From Deltaproteobacteria bacterium (GTDB taxonomy: Bacteria; Desulfobacterota; Syntrophia; Syntrophales; Smithellaceae), in NCBI GenBank assembly GCA_012729055.1, contig JAAYDW010000008.1:1-55611 (forward strand): a stretch of DNA of 55,611 nt, read 5' to 3'. Positions 47,181-55,611 of this stretch are shown one piece after another. Below the pieces are notes generated by a model. That model had not been told where the DNA came from and searched no databases. It was given only the letters and a program-made list of their open reading frames with translations. Numbering within the stretch: position 1 is the first letter of the stretch; each line of letters opens with the position of its first letter. Both the position numbers and the translations under genes were made by a program.

Positions 47181-48977
47181 ATGACCAAAGAAGAAGCGTT
47201 GAAAAAATATTTCGGCTACGACCGTTTTTATCCGCTGCAGGCCGAAATCATCGATCACGTGCGGGCGGGAAAGTCGGCGCTGGTGCTGATGCCCACCGGC
47301 GGGGGAAAATCCGTCTGCTTTCAGATTCCCGCCGTGATGGCCCGCGGCGTCACGGTGGTGATATCGCCGCTCATCGCGCTCATGAAAGACCAGGTGGACG
47401 GCCTGCAGGCCAACGGCATTTCCGCGGCGTTTCTCAACAGCACGCAGACGGAAGAGGAAAGCAGGGACGTCTATCGCCGGTGCCTCGCGGGCGACGTAAA
47501 ATTGCTGTATCTTTCGCCGGAACGCCTCTCCGCTCCCGGCACAGCCGGTTTTCTGCGCAAGCTTGACCTTACGCTTTTTGCCGTGGACGAGGCGCACTGC
47601 ATTTCATCCTGGGGGCATGATTTCCGCCCGGATTACCTCAAGCTCAGTCTTCTGCGGGAACAGTTTCCCTCCGTGCCCCTGCTGGCGCTGACCGCCACGG
47701 CCGACCGCGTGATCCGCCGGGATATCCTGCGGCAGCTGGCGATTCCCGAGCCGCACGCGTTCATCGCGTCGTTCGACCGGCCGAACTTAAGCCTTGCGGT
47801 CTATTCGGGACAAAAACGCCTGGAGCAGATTCTGCGCTTCCTGGCCAAAAGAAAGCAGCAGCCGGGCATCATCTACTGCCTGAGCCGCAAGACCACGGAA
47901 AACGTCGCGTCGCGGCTTACGGCCCGCGGTTTCCGCGCGGCGCATTATCACGCCGGCATGGAAAATGACGAGCGCAGCAAGGTTCAGGAAGCGTTCATCC
48001 GCGACAAGCTTCAGATCATCTGCGCCACTATCGCGTTCGGGCTGGGCATCGACAAATCCAACATCCGCTGGATCGTTCATTACAGCCTGCCCAAGAACAT
48101 CGAAAGCTACTACCAGGAAATCGGCCGGGCCGGCCGCGACGGCGCCCCCGCCGATACGGTGCTTTTTTACAGTTATGCCGACGTGAAGACCCACCACGAC
48201 ATGATCCGGGACGCGGCGCCCGAAAGACAGGATCTGCTTTTGGCGAAGCTCGACCGCATGAAGCGCTACGCCGAAGCGGACATCTGCCGGCGCCGCATGC
48301 TGCTCAGCTACTTCAACGAAGAGCCGCGGGGCGATTGCGGCAACTGCGACGTCTGCAAAAATCCGCCGCAGAAATTCGACGGAACGGTCATCGCCCAGAA
48401 GGCGCTCTCGGCCGTGTACCGCACCGGAGAAAACATCACCATGAGCACGCTGATTCAAATATTGCGCGGTTCGCACAGCGCCTCGCTGCGGGAAAGCGGA
48501 TACGACCGGATCAGGACCTTCGGCGCGGGGCGCGATATTCCCTACGGCGAATGGGCGGAGTACATTTTTCAGCTCCTGAACATGGGATGCGTGGATATCG
48601 CCTACGACGAGGGTTCGGCCCTGAAACTCAACGACCTCAGCCGGAAGATCCTGAAGGCGGAAACGACCGTCATGCTGACCCGGCCCGCCGAAATGGAAAA
48701 GAAGCTGGACACGATTGCTGCGCCCGCCAGGGCAAAGACGCCCGGCGCCGACGGCCTGTTCGAGCGCCTGCGCGCTTTGCGCCGGGAACTGGCCGACAAG
48801 CTCAATGTTCCGGCGTATGTGGTCTTTTCCGACCGGACGCTCCTGGAAATGGCCGAAGCCCGCCCGCGGGACGAAGCCGATTTGCTTGGCGTCAGCGGCG
48901 TCGGCGAACACAAGCTTGCGCGCTACGGCAAAGCCTTCCTGGATGCGATCCGGCGCCACGGCAAAGAAGAATCGTGA
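47181..48977 (+). CDS. recQ: ATP-dependent DNA helicase RecQ
   Basis: 598 residues from the ATG at 47181 (GGAAAAAGG upstream). Motif 0 YDRFYPLQAEII, Walker A LMPTGGGKSVCFQIPA, DEAH-type FAVDEAHCISSWGHDFRPDY, motif VI QEIGRAGRDG. Zinc-binding CRRRMLLSYFNEE with CGNCDVC and an HRDC domain at the end (LLGVSGVGEHKLARYG). It unwinds recombination and fork structures. Starts 28 bases after the patatin gene. Confidence 0.96.
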   Translation: MTKEEALKKYFGYDRFYPLQAEIIDHVRAGKSALVLMPTGGGKSVCFQIPAVMARGVTVVISPLIALMKDQVDGLQANGISAAFLNSTQTEEESRDVYRRCLAGDVKLLYLSPERLSAPGTAGFLRKLDLTLFAVDEAHCISSWGHDFRPDYLKLSLLREQFPSVPLLALTATADRVIRRDILRQLAIPEPHAFIASFDRPNLSLAVYSGQKRLEQILRFLAKRKQQPGIIYCLSRKTTENVASRLTARGFRAAHYHAGMENDERSKVQEAFIRDKLQIICATIAFGLGIDKSNIRWIVHYSLPKNIESYYQEIGRAGRDGAPADTVLFYSYADVKTHHDMIRDAAPERQDLLLAKLDRMKRYAEADICRRRMLLSYFNEEPRGDCGNCDVCKNPPQKFDGTVIAQKALSAVYRTGENITMSTLIQILRGSHSASLRESGYDRIRTFGAGRDIPYGEWAEYIFQLLNMGCVDIAYDEGSALKLNDLSRKILKAETTVMLTRPAEMEKKLDTIAAPARAKTPGADGLFERLRALRRELADKLNVPAYVVFSDRTLLEMAEARPRDEADLLGVSGVGEHKLARYGKAFLDAIRRHGKEES

Positions 48978-49124
48978 AAATAATCGCCGCCGGGAGAGCA
49001 AGACCGCATTGGCCGGGAGCAGAGCCGCATCGCCGCCGCGCCGCGAAAACGTTTTACAGCGCCTACTCAACCTGTTAAGAGGGATAAACATTCTGGAGAA
49101 AGAAACGCCTGACCCGGAGAACCG

Positions 49125-50840
49125 ATGGCCGAGAAACGCAAACCTGCCGACCTGATTTATGGCCTGGACGATGCCGTGCCGCTCCCCATTCGTCTGCTCC
49201 TCGGTCTGCAGCACAGTTTTCATGTCACGACGGCCCTGATCTTCGCCATCATCGTCCTCCAGGGCATGGGCGCGTCGGCCGCCCAGGCGGGCTTCTTTAT
49301 CAGCATGTCGCTTCTGGCCGGCGGCATTGCCGTCATCCTTCAGGCCCTCAATCGAAAAGGCGTGGGGTCGGGATATTTCGCGCCTTCCGTCTGCGAACCC
49401 GCGTATATCTCCGCGTCCGTGATGGCGGCGAAAATCGGCGGTCTGCCGCTGGTGCTGGGCATGACCGCGCTTGGCGGCGTCTTCGAAATGCTCCTGTCGC
49501 GCGTCGTCCACCGTCTGCGCCGGATCTTTACGCCTGAAGTCATGGGGCTGGTGGTGACGATGGTCGGAATATCGGTGATCCCGGTGGCGACGCGGAATTT
49601 TCTGGGCATTGCCGGTGAAGGCGGCCGGATCAATCCGGAGGTCCTGGCCGTTTCCCTCGTCACCCTGGGAACCATGGTGGCGATCACGGTGTGGAGCCGG
49701 GGCAAGCTCCGCCTGTTTTCCGTCATCATCGGCATGGCGACGGGGTATATCGTCTCCTTCGCGACGGGCCTCTTGCCCGCCGCGCACCTGGGGCAGATTC
49801 TGGACAAGCCTCTCCTGGCCGCGCCCGATTTTTCGCAGCTCAGCTGGTCTTTCGACGCTTCGCTGATCCTGCCCTTTCTGATCGCGAGCCTCTGCACGTC
49901 GGTGAAGACGATCGGGAACCTGACGACCTGCCAGAAAATCAACGACGCGGAATGGAAGCGGCCCGACATGTCCAACATCAAAAAAGGCCTCCTGGCGGAC
50001 GGCCTCAGCGTCAGCCTCAGCGGCCTTCTGGGGGGCATGGGACAGTCCACGGCCTCCAGCAACATCGGCTTGTCGCTGGGAACGGGCGCCACCAGCCGGT
50101 CGATTGCTTTCACGACGGGCGGCATCCTCATTCTTCTGGCCTTTCTGCCGCGCTTCGCCGAAATCTTTGTCGTGATGCCGCAGCCCGTCATGGGAGCGAC
50201 GCCGCTTTTCGCCGTCTGCTTTATTATTTTCACCGGTCTCCAGATCATGATGTCGCGGATGATGGACCCCCGGAAGATCTTTATTTTGGGCATTGCGATG
50301 ATCTTCGGCCTGAGCGTCACGGCGCTGCTGGACGCCTACAGTCAGATCGGCATTGTCTGGCTGCGGCCGATCTTCGGCTCGTCGCTTTACCTTTCCACGC
50401 TGCTGGCCGTCGGGCTTACGATCCTTTTTCAAATCGGACTGAAGCGAAAGACCAGCCGCGATGTGGAGCCGGGAAAAACCACCTACGACGATATCGCGGA
50501 TCTGCTGGAGAAGCAGGGCGCCCTCTGGGGAGCCAGGCCCGCCGTCATTGCCCAGGCCACGCGCGCGCTAAACGAACTTCTGGAGCTTTTGGCCGCCCTC
50601 AACCTTACGGAAAAAACCGTCCGCTTGGAATTGATGTTTGATGAATTCAACCTGGACCTGACGCTGGAGTACGACGGAAAGCCGCTTGCGCTTGCCGGGG
50701 ATTACGCGGCCCCCCTCTCGGTGGACGCGGACGTTTCGATGGAGCAGCTGGCGCTGCGCCTGATCCGGAAGGACGCCGACGTGCTTTCCGTTGCGGAAAA
50801 AGACGGCCGCTCCCGGATCATCCTGCATTTTGAACATTAA
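49125..50840 (+). CDS. NCS2-family nucleobase permease with extra C-terminal cytosolic domain
   Basis: 571 residues. Twelve to fourteen membrane helices, with the family marks LLGLQHSFHVTTALIF and GMGQSTASSNIGLSLGTGATSR and the Glu/Gln helix region SVCEPAYISASVMA. The substrate is a xanthine, uric acid or uracil type base with a cation. After about residue 440 comes a soluble region of roughly 125 residues (RALNELLELLAALNLTEKTV, LIRKDADVLSVAEKDG) not usual for the family; it faintly resembles a GHKL ATPase fold lacking its N box. GGAG precedes the ATG. Confidence 0.88.
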   Translation: MAEKRKPADLIYGLDDAVPLPIRLLLGLQHSFHVTTALIFAIIVLQGMGASAAQAGFFISMSLLAGGIAVILQALNRKGVGSGYFAPSVCEPAYISASVMAAKIGGLPLVLGMTALGGVFEMLLSRVVHRLRRIFTPEVMGLVVTMVGISVIPVATRNFLGIAGEGGRINPEVLAVSLVTLGTMVAITVWSRGKLRLFSVIIGMATGYIVSFATGLLPAAHLGQILDKPLLAAPDFSQLSWSFDASLILPFLIASLCTSVKTIGNLTTCQKINDAEWKRPDMSNIKKGLLADGLSVSLSGLLGGMGQSTASSNIGLSLGTGATSRSIAFTTGGILILLAFLPRFAEIFVVMPQPVMGATPLFAVCFIIFTGLQIMMSRMMDPRKIFILGIAMIFGLSVTALLDAYSQIGIVWLRPIFGSSLYLSTLLAVGLTILFQIGLKRKTSRDVEPGKTTYDDIADLLEKQGALWGARPAVIAQATRALNELLELLAALNLTEKTVRLELMFDEFNLDLTLEYDGKPLALAGDYAAPLSVDADVSMEQLALRLIRKDADVLSVAEKDGRSRIILHFEH

Positions 50841-50868
50841 CCGTCGTTTTCAAAAAGGACATCCATAA

Positions 50869-51504
50869 ATGAAAAAGCAGGAGAGAGATTTCGACAAGGA
50901 AGCGGCAACCTGGGACGATCATCCGGCGCGCGTGAAACTGGCGGAGGACGTGGCAGGCGCAATCATCCGGCAGGTCGCGCTCACGCCCGACATGGAAGTT
51001 CTTGACTTCGGATGCGGCACGGGCCTTCTGGCTTTGAGAATCGCTCCTCTGGTCAAGTCCGTCACGGGGGCGGACAGCTCGCGCGGCATGCTCAAAGTGC
51101 TGGAAGCCAAGGCGGCAAAACAAGGCCTTTCAAATATTTCCACAAGACATCTGGATGCCGGCAGCCGCATCTCCGGCGCCTACGATCTGATCGTCAGCAG
51201 CATGACCTTTCATCATGTCGAGCATGTCGGGGTTCTGCTTGGGGAATTGTTTCAGGCGCTGAAAGTCCCGGGGTGTCTTTGCGTCGCCGATCTGGACTCG
51301 GATGGGGGACGATTCCACGAAGACAACGGCGGTGTGTTTCATTTTGGATTCGGAAAAAGCGCTTTAGGCGAAATGTTCCGGCAGGCCGGCTTTGCTAAAG
51401 TCCGCAAAGTTCCCGCGGCAAAAGTCGATAAACCGGACCGCACGGGGAAGCTAAGAAAATTCAGCATCTTTTTGATGATCGGTGAAAAGTCCGAAAAAAA
51501 TTAA
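50869..51504 (+). CDS. Class I SAM-dependent methyltransferase
   Basis: 211 residues. Motif I is VLDFGCGTGLLALRIAP, motif II VTGADSSRGML, then LIVSSMTFHHVEHVGVLLGE as in UbiE-like enzymes. A YcgJ/UbiE-type small-molecule methylase; the substrate is not evident. It starts 28 bases after the permease, possibly with it in one transcript. Confidence 0.9.
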   Translation: MKKQERDFDKEAATWDDHPARVKLAEDVAGAIIRQVALTPDMEVLDFGCGTGLLALRIAPLVKSVTGADSSRGMLKVLEAKAAKQGLSNISTRHLDAGSRISGAYDLIVSSMTFHHVEHVGVLLGELFQALKVPGCLCVADLDSDGGRFHEDNGGVFHFGFGKSALGEMFRQAGFAKVRKVPAAKVDKPDRTGKLRKFSIFLMIGEKSEKN

Positions 51505-51678
51505 GCGCTGTATTTTATTGTACGCGATTCATTCCGGACGCGATCAGGAATCTCTGATTTTATCAGAACATTCCAGGCGGCATGGAGCGCAGCCGCGAAA
51601 AGAAGCAGCAAGACAAATTCCCGCGCCGGGGTAAATCGTCTCCTTCCCGAATGCGGTCATGAGCGGCCGCAGGACCGT

Positions 51679-53193
51679 TCAGGCCCCCGCGTTTAACCGG
51701 CGCAGTTCCCGGCGCAGAATCTTGCCCATGGGATTGCGGGGCAGGGACGTTGCGAGTTCAATCTGCCTGGGCCACTTGTTTTTTGCAAGATGTTCGCGGC
51801 AGTATTGATGCAGGTCTTCCGCCGAAGCCGTTGCGCCTTCCTTTAAGACAACGTAGACTTTGATTTCTTCTCCCATGACCGGATCGGGAATGCCGATGGC
51901 GACGGCGTCCCCAACGGCCGGGTGCGTGTAGAGGATCTCTTCGAGGTCGCGCGGGTAAATGTTGAATCCGCCGCGGATGATCAGATCCTTTTTTCTCTCC
52001 ACGATATACAGATATCCGTCTTCGTCCATCCTTGCCATGTCGCCGGTGTGCAGCCATCCGTTTCGAAACGTGCGCGCCGTTTCTTCGGGCTGCCGGTAAT
52101 ATCCGGAGGAAACATTCGGCCCTCTGACGAGCAACTCGCCCACGTTTCCGCGGGGGACGTCTCTTTCGTCATCATCGACAATCCGCACCTCCACTTCGGG
52201 AAGGGGCTGGCCGATGGAGCCGGGCTTGGTCGGCCGGTGATGGTAATTGGTGCTCACGGCCGGAGAGGCCTCCGACAGGCCGTAGGCCTCGTAAACCGTG
52301 CAGTTGAATTTCTTTTGAAACGCAAGCAGGCTTGCCACCGGAAAAGGCGCCGCCCCGGACAGGCAGCTTTTCAGGGAGGAAAGGTCGTACCGGTTGGCCA
52401 GGGGGCTGGCGAGCAGCGCGATAAACATGGCCGGCGCGCCGGGGAAATCGGTGACCCGGTATTTTTCAATCAGCCGGAAAGCCTCGTCCGGCTGGAACTT
52501 GCGCATCAGGACGTGCAGATTGCCGTACTGGTAGGCCTTGTTCATGGACGTGAGCCCGAAAGAGTGCGAAAGCGGCAGCGCGACAAGTGTGATGTCCGAG
52601 GGCCGGGTATCGTGGGCGCGCGCGGCGTTGACGGCGTTGGAATACAGGTTCCTGTGCGTCAGCATCACGCCTTTGGGGGATGACGTGGTTCCCGCCGTGT
52701 AGAGGATGACCGCCAAATCGAACTCATCGATGGCCGGAGGCGAAAAGGCGCCCGGCGGCTTTTCAATCATGGCCGGCAGGGAGTGCGTTCCGGGGAGAGT
52801 TTTCTCGTCGGTGACAATGACATTTTTTACGGTGGCATGCCCCCGGAGGAGCGCTTCGTTTTTCAGAAAAATATCGCCGTTGGTGATCATGGCGGCGGCT
52901 TCACAGTTGGCCAGAATGTGCGCGAGCTCTTTTCCGTTCAGAAGGGGAATGAGCGGCACAATGACGCCTCCCGCGCGCAGAATGCCCTGATAGCTGATGA
53001 TGACCTCCGGGCAATTGGGCAGCATCACCACGACTTTCTCTTCTTTTTGCAAACCGAGGCCCTGCAGGGAAGCGGCCAGGCCGTTGGCTTTCCGGAGAAT
53101 TTCCCGGTTGGTGTAAACGCGGTCATCGAAGACCAGAAAAGGATATTCGCCGAATGTCGTGATGGTTTCGTCCGCCAGTCTGACAAGATTCAT
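51679..53193 (-). CDS. AMP-binding acyl-CoA synthetase (long-chain fatty acid--CoA ligase type)
   Basis: 504 residues. The P-loop ILYTAGTTSSPKGVMLTHRN, the A5 motif VYEAYGLSEASPAVS, the hinge VERKKDLIIRGGFNIYPRDL and the catalytic Lys in RNPMGKILRRE are complete. It activates a carboxylic acid as acyl-AMP then acyl-CoA. In a syntrophic or aromatic-acid degrader this would begin acid oxidation. It follows the TctC-type gene by 92 bases on the same strand. Confidence 0.93.
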   Translation of the reverse strand: MNLVRLADETITTFGEYPFLVFDDRVYTNREILRKANGLAASLQGLGLQKEEKVVVMLPNCPEVIISYQGILRAGGVIVPLIPLLNGKELAHILANCEAAAMITNGDIFLKNEALLRGHATVKNVIVTDEKTLPGTHSLPAMIEKPPGAFSPPAIDEFDLAVILYTAGTTSSPKGVMLTHRNLYSNAVNAARAHDTRPSDITLVALPLSHSFGLTSMNKAYQYGNLHVLMRKFQPDEAFRLIEKYRVTDFPGAPAMFIALLASPLANRYDLSSLKSCLSGAAPFPVASLLAFQKKFNCTVYEAYGLSEASPAVSTNYHHRPTKPGSIGQPLPEVEVRIVDDDERDVPRGNVGELLVRGPNVSSGYYRQPEETARTFRNGWLHTGDMARMDEDGYLYIVERKKDLIIRGGFNIYPRDLEEILYTHPAVGDAVAIGIPDPVMGEEIKVYVVLKEGATASAEDLHQYCREHLAKNKWPRQIELATSLPRNPMGKILRRELRRLNAGA

Positions 53194-53228
53194 AAGGATT
53201 CCTCTCCGGATGCTTTTTTTAGTCTATC

Positions 53229-53260
53229 GGCCGCCCTGTCCCGAACGCCGGACGGCGGCC
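53229..53260 (-). promoter_or_regulatory. Intergenic hairpin between the TctC-like gene and the acyl-CoA ligase gene
   Basis: GGCCGCC and GGCGGCC pair across about 18 bases, with an inner GTCC/GGAC pairing. No T run follows on the minus strand, so it is more likely an mRNA processing or polarity element than a terminator. Confidence 0.5.
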
Positions 53261-53285
53261 TGCATTCGTTCCTTTTCCGGAATCG

Positions 53286-54281
53286 TTATTCCGGCGGCGT
53301 GGCCGCTTCTTTGATCACGCCGGAGCCGACCAGATGCCTGTTGATGATTTTCCACTGCTTTTTTTGAAAAGCGTCCATTTCTCCGGAGCCGTATTGTATG
53401 GGAATCATATCCAGCTTGTCGATCGCTTCCAGATATTCCCTGCTCTTCACCGCCCGGGCCAGCGCGCCTTCCAGCCGGGATAAGACCTCGGGCGGCGTGC
53501 CGGCCGGCGCTGCAATCGCAAAAACCGTATCGTTGACAAAATCGTAGCCCTGCTCGCGCAATGTCGGCACATCGGGAAACGCGGCCACTCTTTTTTCTGT
53601 CATGGTCGCCAGAAGCCGGATTTGCCCCGACCGGACGGCGGGCACAAATTCCGACGTCATGGAGGCAAAATCGACATGACCGCCCAGAACGGCCGCAATG
53701 ACTTCGGCGCTGCCCTTGAACGGCACATGAATGAGTTTCAGATTTTCCGCGGAGGCGATTTCGTCGACCGCGGCCTGTGGCGTGCTGCCGACGCCGATCG
53801 TGGCGAATTTCAGACCGCCGGGGCGGGCTTTGGCGTCTTTGACGAGGTCGGCAAGCGTCTTCCAGGGGGCGGTGCTTTTCACGATGACGCCCAGCTGCGG
53901 CGCGGCATAGCCCAGAACCAGGCGGCAGCTGGAAAAAGGTTTGAAGGGAACTTTCTGCATCTGGGAGACGCGGATGAGAACCGACGTAGGCGTGGCGCAA
54001 AGCGTATAACCGTCCGGTTTGGCCGCCAGCATGGAGGCGATGGCCACCGTTCCCGTCCCGCCCGCCTTGTTCTCAATGACCACCGGCTGCCCCAGAAGGG
54101 CGCCGAGCGGCTGCGCCAGCGCACGGGCGCTGATGCTCATATGGCCGCCCGGCGCAAAACCGACCAGAATCGTGATCGGCCGTTCCGGCCACGCGGCTTC
54201 TGCCCGGGCAGCCGATAGGCCTGACAGGACTATGATTCCCAACAAAACAATCGCCGGTTTCCAGGAAAAAATTTTTTTCAT
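53286..54281 (-). CDS. Bug/TctC-family periplasmic solute-binding protein
   Basis: 331 residues. A signal peptide (AIVLLGIIVLSGLSAARAEA) is followed by the TctC pattern: WPERPITILVGFAPGGHMSI, VVIENKAGGTGTVAIASMLA, ATIGVGSTPQAAVDEIA, HVPFKGSAEVIAAVLGGHVDF. The family delivers tricarboxylates, aromatic or other acids to TctAB. No tctA or tctB gene is in the window, so it is an orphan that may use a distant transporter. Neighbour of the acyl-CoA ligase, suggesting uptake and activation of the same acid. Confidence 0.92.
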   Translation of the reverse strand: MKKIFSWKPAIVLLGIIVLSGLSAARAEAAWPERPITILVGFAPGGHMSISARALAQPLGALLGQPVVIENKAGGTGTVAIASMLAAKPDGYTLCATPTSVLIRVSQMQKVPFKPFSSCRLVLGYAAPQLGVIVKSTAPWKTLADLVKDAKARPGGLKFATIGVGSTPQAAVDEIASAENLKLIHVPFKGSAEVIAAVLGGHVDFASMTSEFVPAVRSGQIRLLATMTEKRVAAFPDVPTLREQGYDFVNDTVFAIAAPAGTPPEVLSRLEGALARAVKSREYLEAIDKLDMIPIQYGSGEMDAFQKKQWKIINRHLVGSGVIKEAATPPE

Positions 54282-54565
54282 TCGGTCCTACCTTTGGTTG
54301 CATGAATTGCCGAAAAAGCATCAAAGAACGTCCTTCAGGCCGGTGGCGCAGAAGGATGCCGGACGCCCTGCATAAAATTCCCAAAATCCTTCCTCGTTTT
54401 TAAACAGACGCGACGCTGTGATGCGATAGATGGGAATCGATAGCAGATTTACGGGGAAACTGTCAATTGCAGAATAGGGCATCCGGCGCCCTTCCTCTTC
54501 TCAATCGAGAATTTTATCATTTTACCGGTGGCCTTAAACTTGTTTCTAACCGGTGCACAAAAAAC

Positions 54566-54594
54566 TTGACATGATGATCCTTCCAACTTAATCT
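54566..54594 (+). promoter_or_regulatory. Sigma70 promoter of the lipoprotein gene
   Basis: TTGACA (54566-54571), 17 bases, TAATCT (54589-54594). It lies in the 373-base gap 54282-54654 between divergent genes; apart from this promoter I see no gene, repeat or RNA there. Confidence 0.7.
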
Positions 54595-54654
54595 TCGCCA
54601 CCGTAAAACCAAGTATCAAAAACAAAACAGAGTTCATTCAAGGAGGAAAGAGCT

Positions 54655-55359
54655 ATGGAAAGAATCGTCGTCCGAAGTACGTTTTTATTTTTGGCGTTTT
54701 TGGTTCTGCTCACCGGTTGTTCACACCAGAGAGCCTGGGTTTATAAGGCTGAACCGCTTGTCTCCGCCGTACCTGTTATAAATAAATCTGTTTCCATTGC
54801 ACCTCTGACCGACCACAGGGAAAATTCAAATACGAATGCAGCGATGATGTATATGATTCCCCTGATGCCGTTTGGATGGCAAAATTTGAATACACCGGAA
54901 ACGGTTTCTATGCACATACAAAGCGGCTTGTGGATATTTAAACCGTCAGAGGATTTCGCAAAAGCAATTGCGGAAGAGTTGCAGAATTCAAGTATTTTTA
55001 AAGAAGCTTTTTTTACGCATCGAGAAAGTGAAGGTGAAATAGCACTGAGGGGGAAAATTCTGTCCACGAAGTATGAGGGGTATATGTTTACTTACGGCTT
55101 ATCCGTTTACGGACCGCTGCTTTGGATTTTTTGTTTGCCCACATCATATGTGAGCAACGATCTTTCCCTTCAACTTCAACTGGTGGATTTAAAAACACAA
55201 GAAGTCTTGTGGGAACAGTCTTATAAAAAGGAAGACAATAAGACATCCATTATCTATGCGCTGAAACCAGATTTCATGTATGATGATTTTTTAAAAGATA
55301 TCATGAAAGAGGCGGTGCCGTCCATACGGACCAGATTAAGCGGCCATGCGCAGAGATGA
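54655..55359 (+). CDS. Predicted lipoprotein of unknown function
   Basis: 234 residues with AAGGAGG before the ATG. LFLAFLVLLTGCSHQ is a signal with lipobox LLTGC, so Cys22 would be lipidated. The mature part contains NKSVSIAPLTDHREN, LQNSSIFKEAFF and LQLQLVDLKTQEVLWEQSYK, a layout seen in envelope lipoproteins of the LPS-assembly or GNA1162-like sort, but I cannot name a family. It is visibly richer in A and T than the genes before it. Confidence 0.8.
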   Translation: MERIVVRSTFLFLAFLVLLTGCSHQRAWVYKAEPLVSAVPVINKSVSIAPLTDHRENSNTNAAMMYMIPLMPFGWQNLNTPETVSMHIQSGLWIFKPSEDFAKAIAEELQNSSIFKEAFFTHRESEGEIALRGKILSTKYEGYMFTYGLSVYGPLLWIFCLPTSYVSNDLSLQLQLVDLKTQEVLWEQSYKKEDNKTSIIYALKPDFMYDDFLKDIMKEAVPSIRTRLSGHAQR

Positions 55360-55393
55360 GGTGTGAGCAATCGATATGCCTTATTTCCAAAAC

Positions 55394-55429
55394 AAAAGCG
55401 GCTGAAGATTTCCTTCCGCCGCTTTTTTG
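55394..55429 (+). terminator. Rho-independent terminator after the lipoprotein gene
   Basis: AAAAGCGGC at 55394 pairs with GCCGC ending at 55422, and six T follow. The inner GAAG and CTTC also pair. Confidence 0.75.
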
Positions 55430-55523
55430 TAATGAGTATATGACCGGTTGATCAATTTTGAATGTTCATTGACTACGATAATTCGTCCTCCCTGAAAAAC
55501 TTTTAACATATTGATATTATTGC

Positions 55524-55552
55524 TTGATTAACCTATTTTTGTGTGTTATGAT
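55524..55552 (+). promoter_or_regulatory. Sigma70 promoter for a gene at the window edge
   Basis: TTGATT (55524-55529), 17 bases, TATGAT (55547-55552). Confidence 0.65.
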
Positions 55553-55593
55553 TGCCGAAAATTCAGGAAAAGGAGCTAAAACCCGGCAAAATT

Positions 55594-55611
55594 ATGCAAC
55601 CCAAAGACAAC
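55594..55611 (+). CDS. Probable 5' end of a further gene (six codons only)
   Basis: ATG at 55594 followed by five sense codons (MQPKDN) before the window ends. AAAAGGAG lies 19 bases upstream, farther than usual, so the true start is not certain. No product can be inferred. Confidence 0.35.

Noticed and set aside
47787-50432. An 881-codon open frame on the minus strand
   Set aside because: Antisense to recQ and the NCS2 permease; highly charged His/Arg/Asp-rich product typical of a shadow frame.

Overview
The window looks like chromosomal DNA of a strictly anaerobic, GC-rich Deltaproteobacterium (Desulfobacterota; Syntrophus/Smithella- or Desulfovibrio-like). The evidence is gene content: a NifX/ORP-type metallocluster locus with Mrp/MinD ATPases, heme made from siroheme (Ahb pathway), an iron-sulfur flavoprotein, an acyl-CoA carboxyltransferase, and an orphan TctC-type binding protein. 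No rRNA, tRNA, CRISPR array or complete insertion sequence was seen.

1-11876 (minus strand): a dense locus for metal-cluster or cofactor handling. DUF134 regulator, a NifX/ORP-like protein and a sigma54 activator come first. After a sigma54 promoter (9634-9650) follow about fifteen genes joined by very short gaps or 4-base overlaps: NifX-like, pyruvoyl arginine decarboxylase, zinc ribbon, CGGC protein, NifX-like, TrmO-like, DUF89, membrane protein, MinD-ferredoxin ATPase, radical SAM, MinD-ferredoxin ATPase, IscU-like scaffold, Mrp ATPase, NifX-like, and a carboxyltransferase cut by the window edge. The core resembles the orange-protein (ORP) operons of Desulfovibrio, with many additions. A DUF1847 gene (12028) is divergent.

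12822-15837: small redox and stress genes (acid phosphatase, SnoaL-like, FMN reductase, GlsB-like, hemerythrin). 15894-22768 (minus): a five-gene signalling operon: cobalamin-binding sensor with CarH-like residues, diguanylate cyclase, multi-PAS/GAF histidine kinase, CheY-like receiver, and HD-GYP response regulator, i.e. making and breaking of c-di-GMP in one transcript.

23062-33041 (plus): tetrapyrrole cluster: siroheme synthase domain, HemX/CcsA-like protein, hemA, hemC, cobA-hemD fusion, ahbC, hemB, ahbD and one Ahb siroheme decarboxylase subunit. Between hemB and ahbD lies a DUF559 nuclease-like reading frame, bracketed by identical 37-bp direct repeats and running in frame into ahbD.

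33196-50840 (mostly plus): housekeeping and envelope genes: YIP1 protein, polA, TPR protein, flavoprotein, glycerophosphodiesterase, uvrC, mntP, an 86-bp tandem repeat, ogt, DUF3300, patatin-beta-barrel protein, recQ, NCS2 permease. 50869-55611: methyltransferase, acyl-CoA ligase, TctC-type protein, an AT-rich lipoprotein, and the promoter and probable start of another gene at the edge. Several repeats supply ribosome binding sites to the genes behind them.
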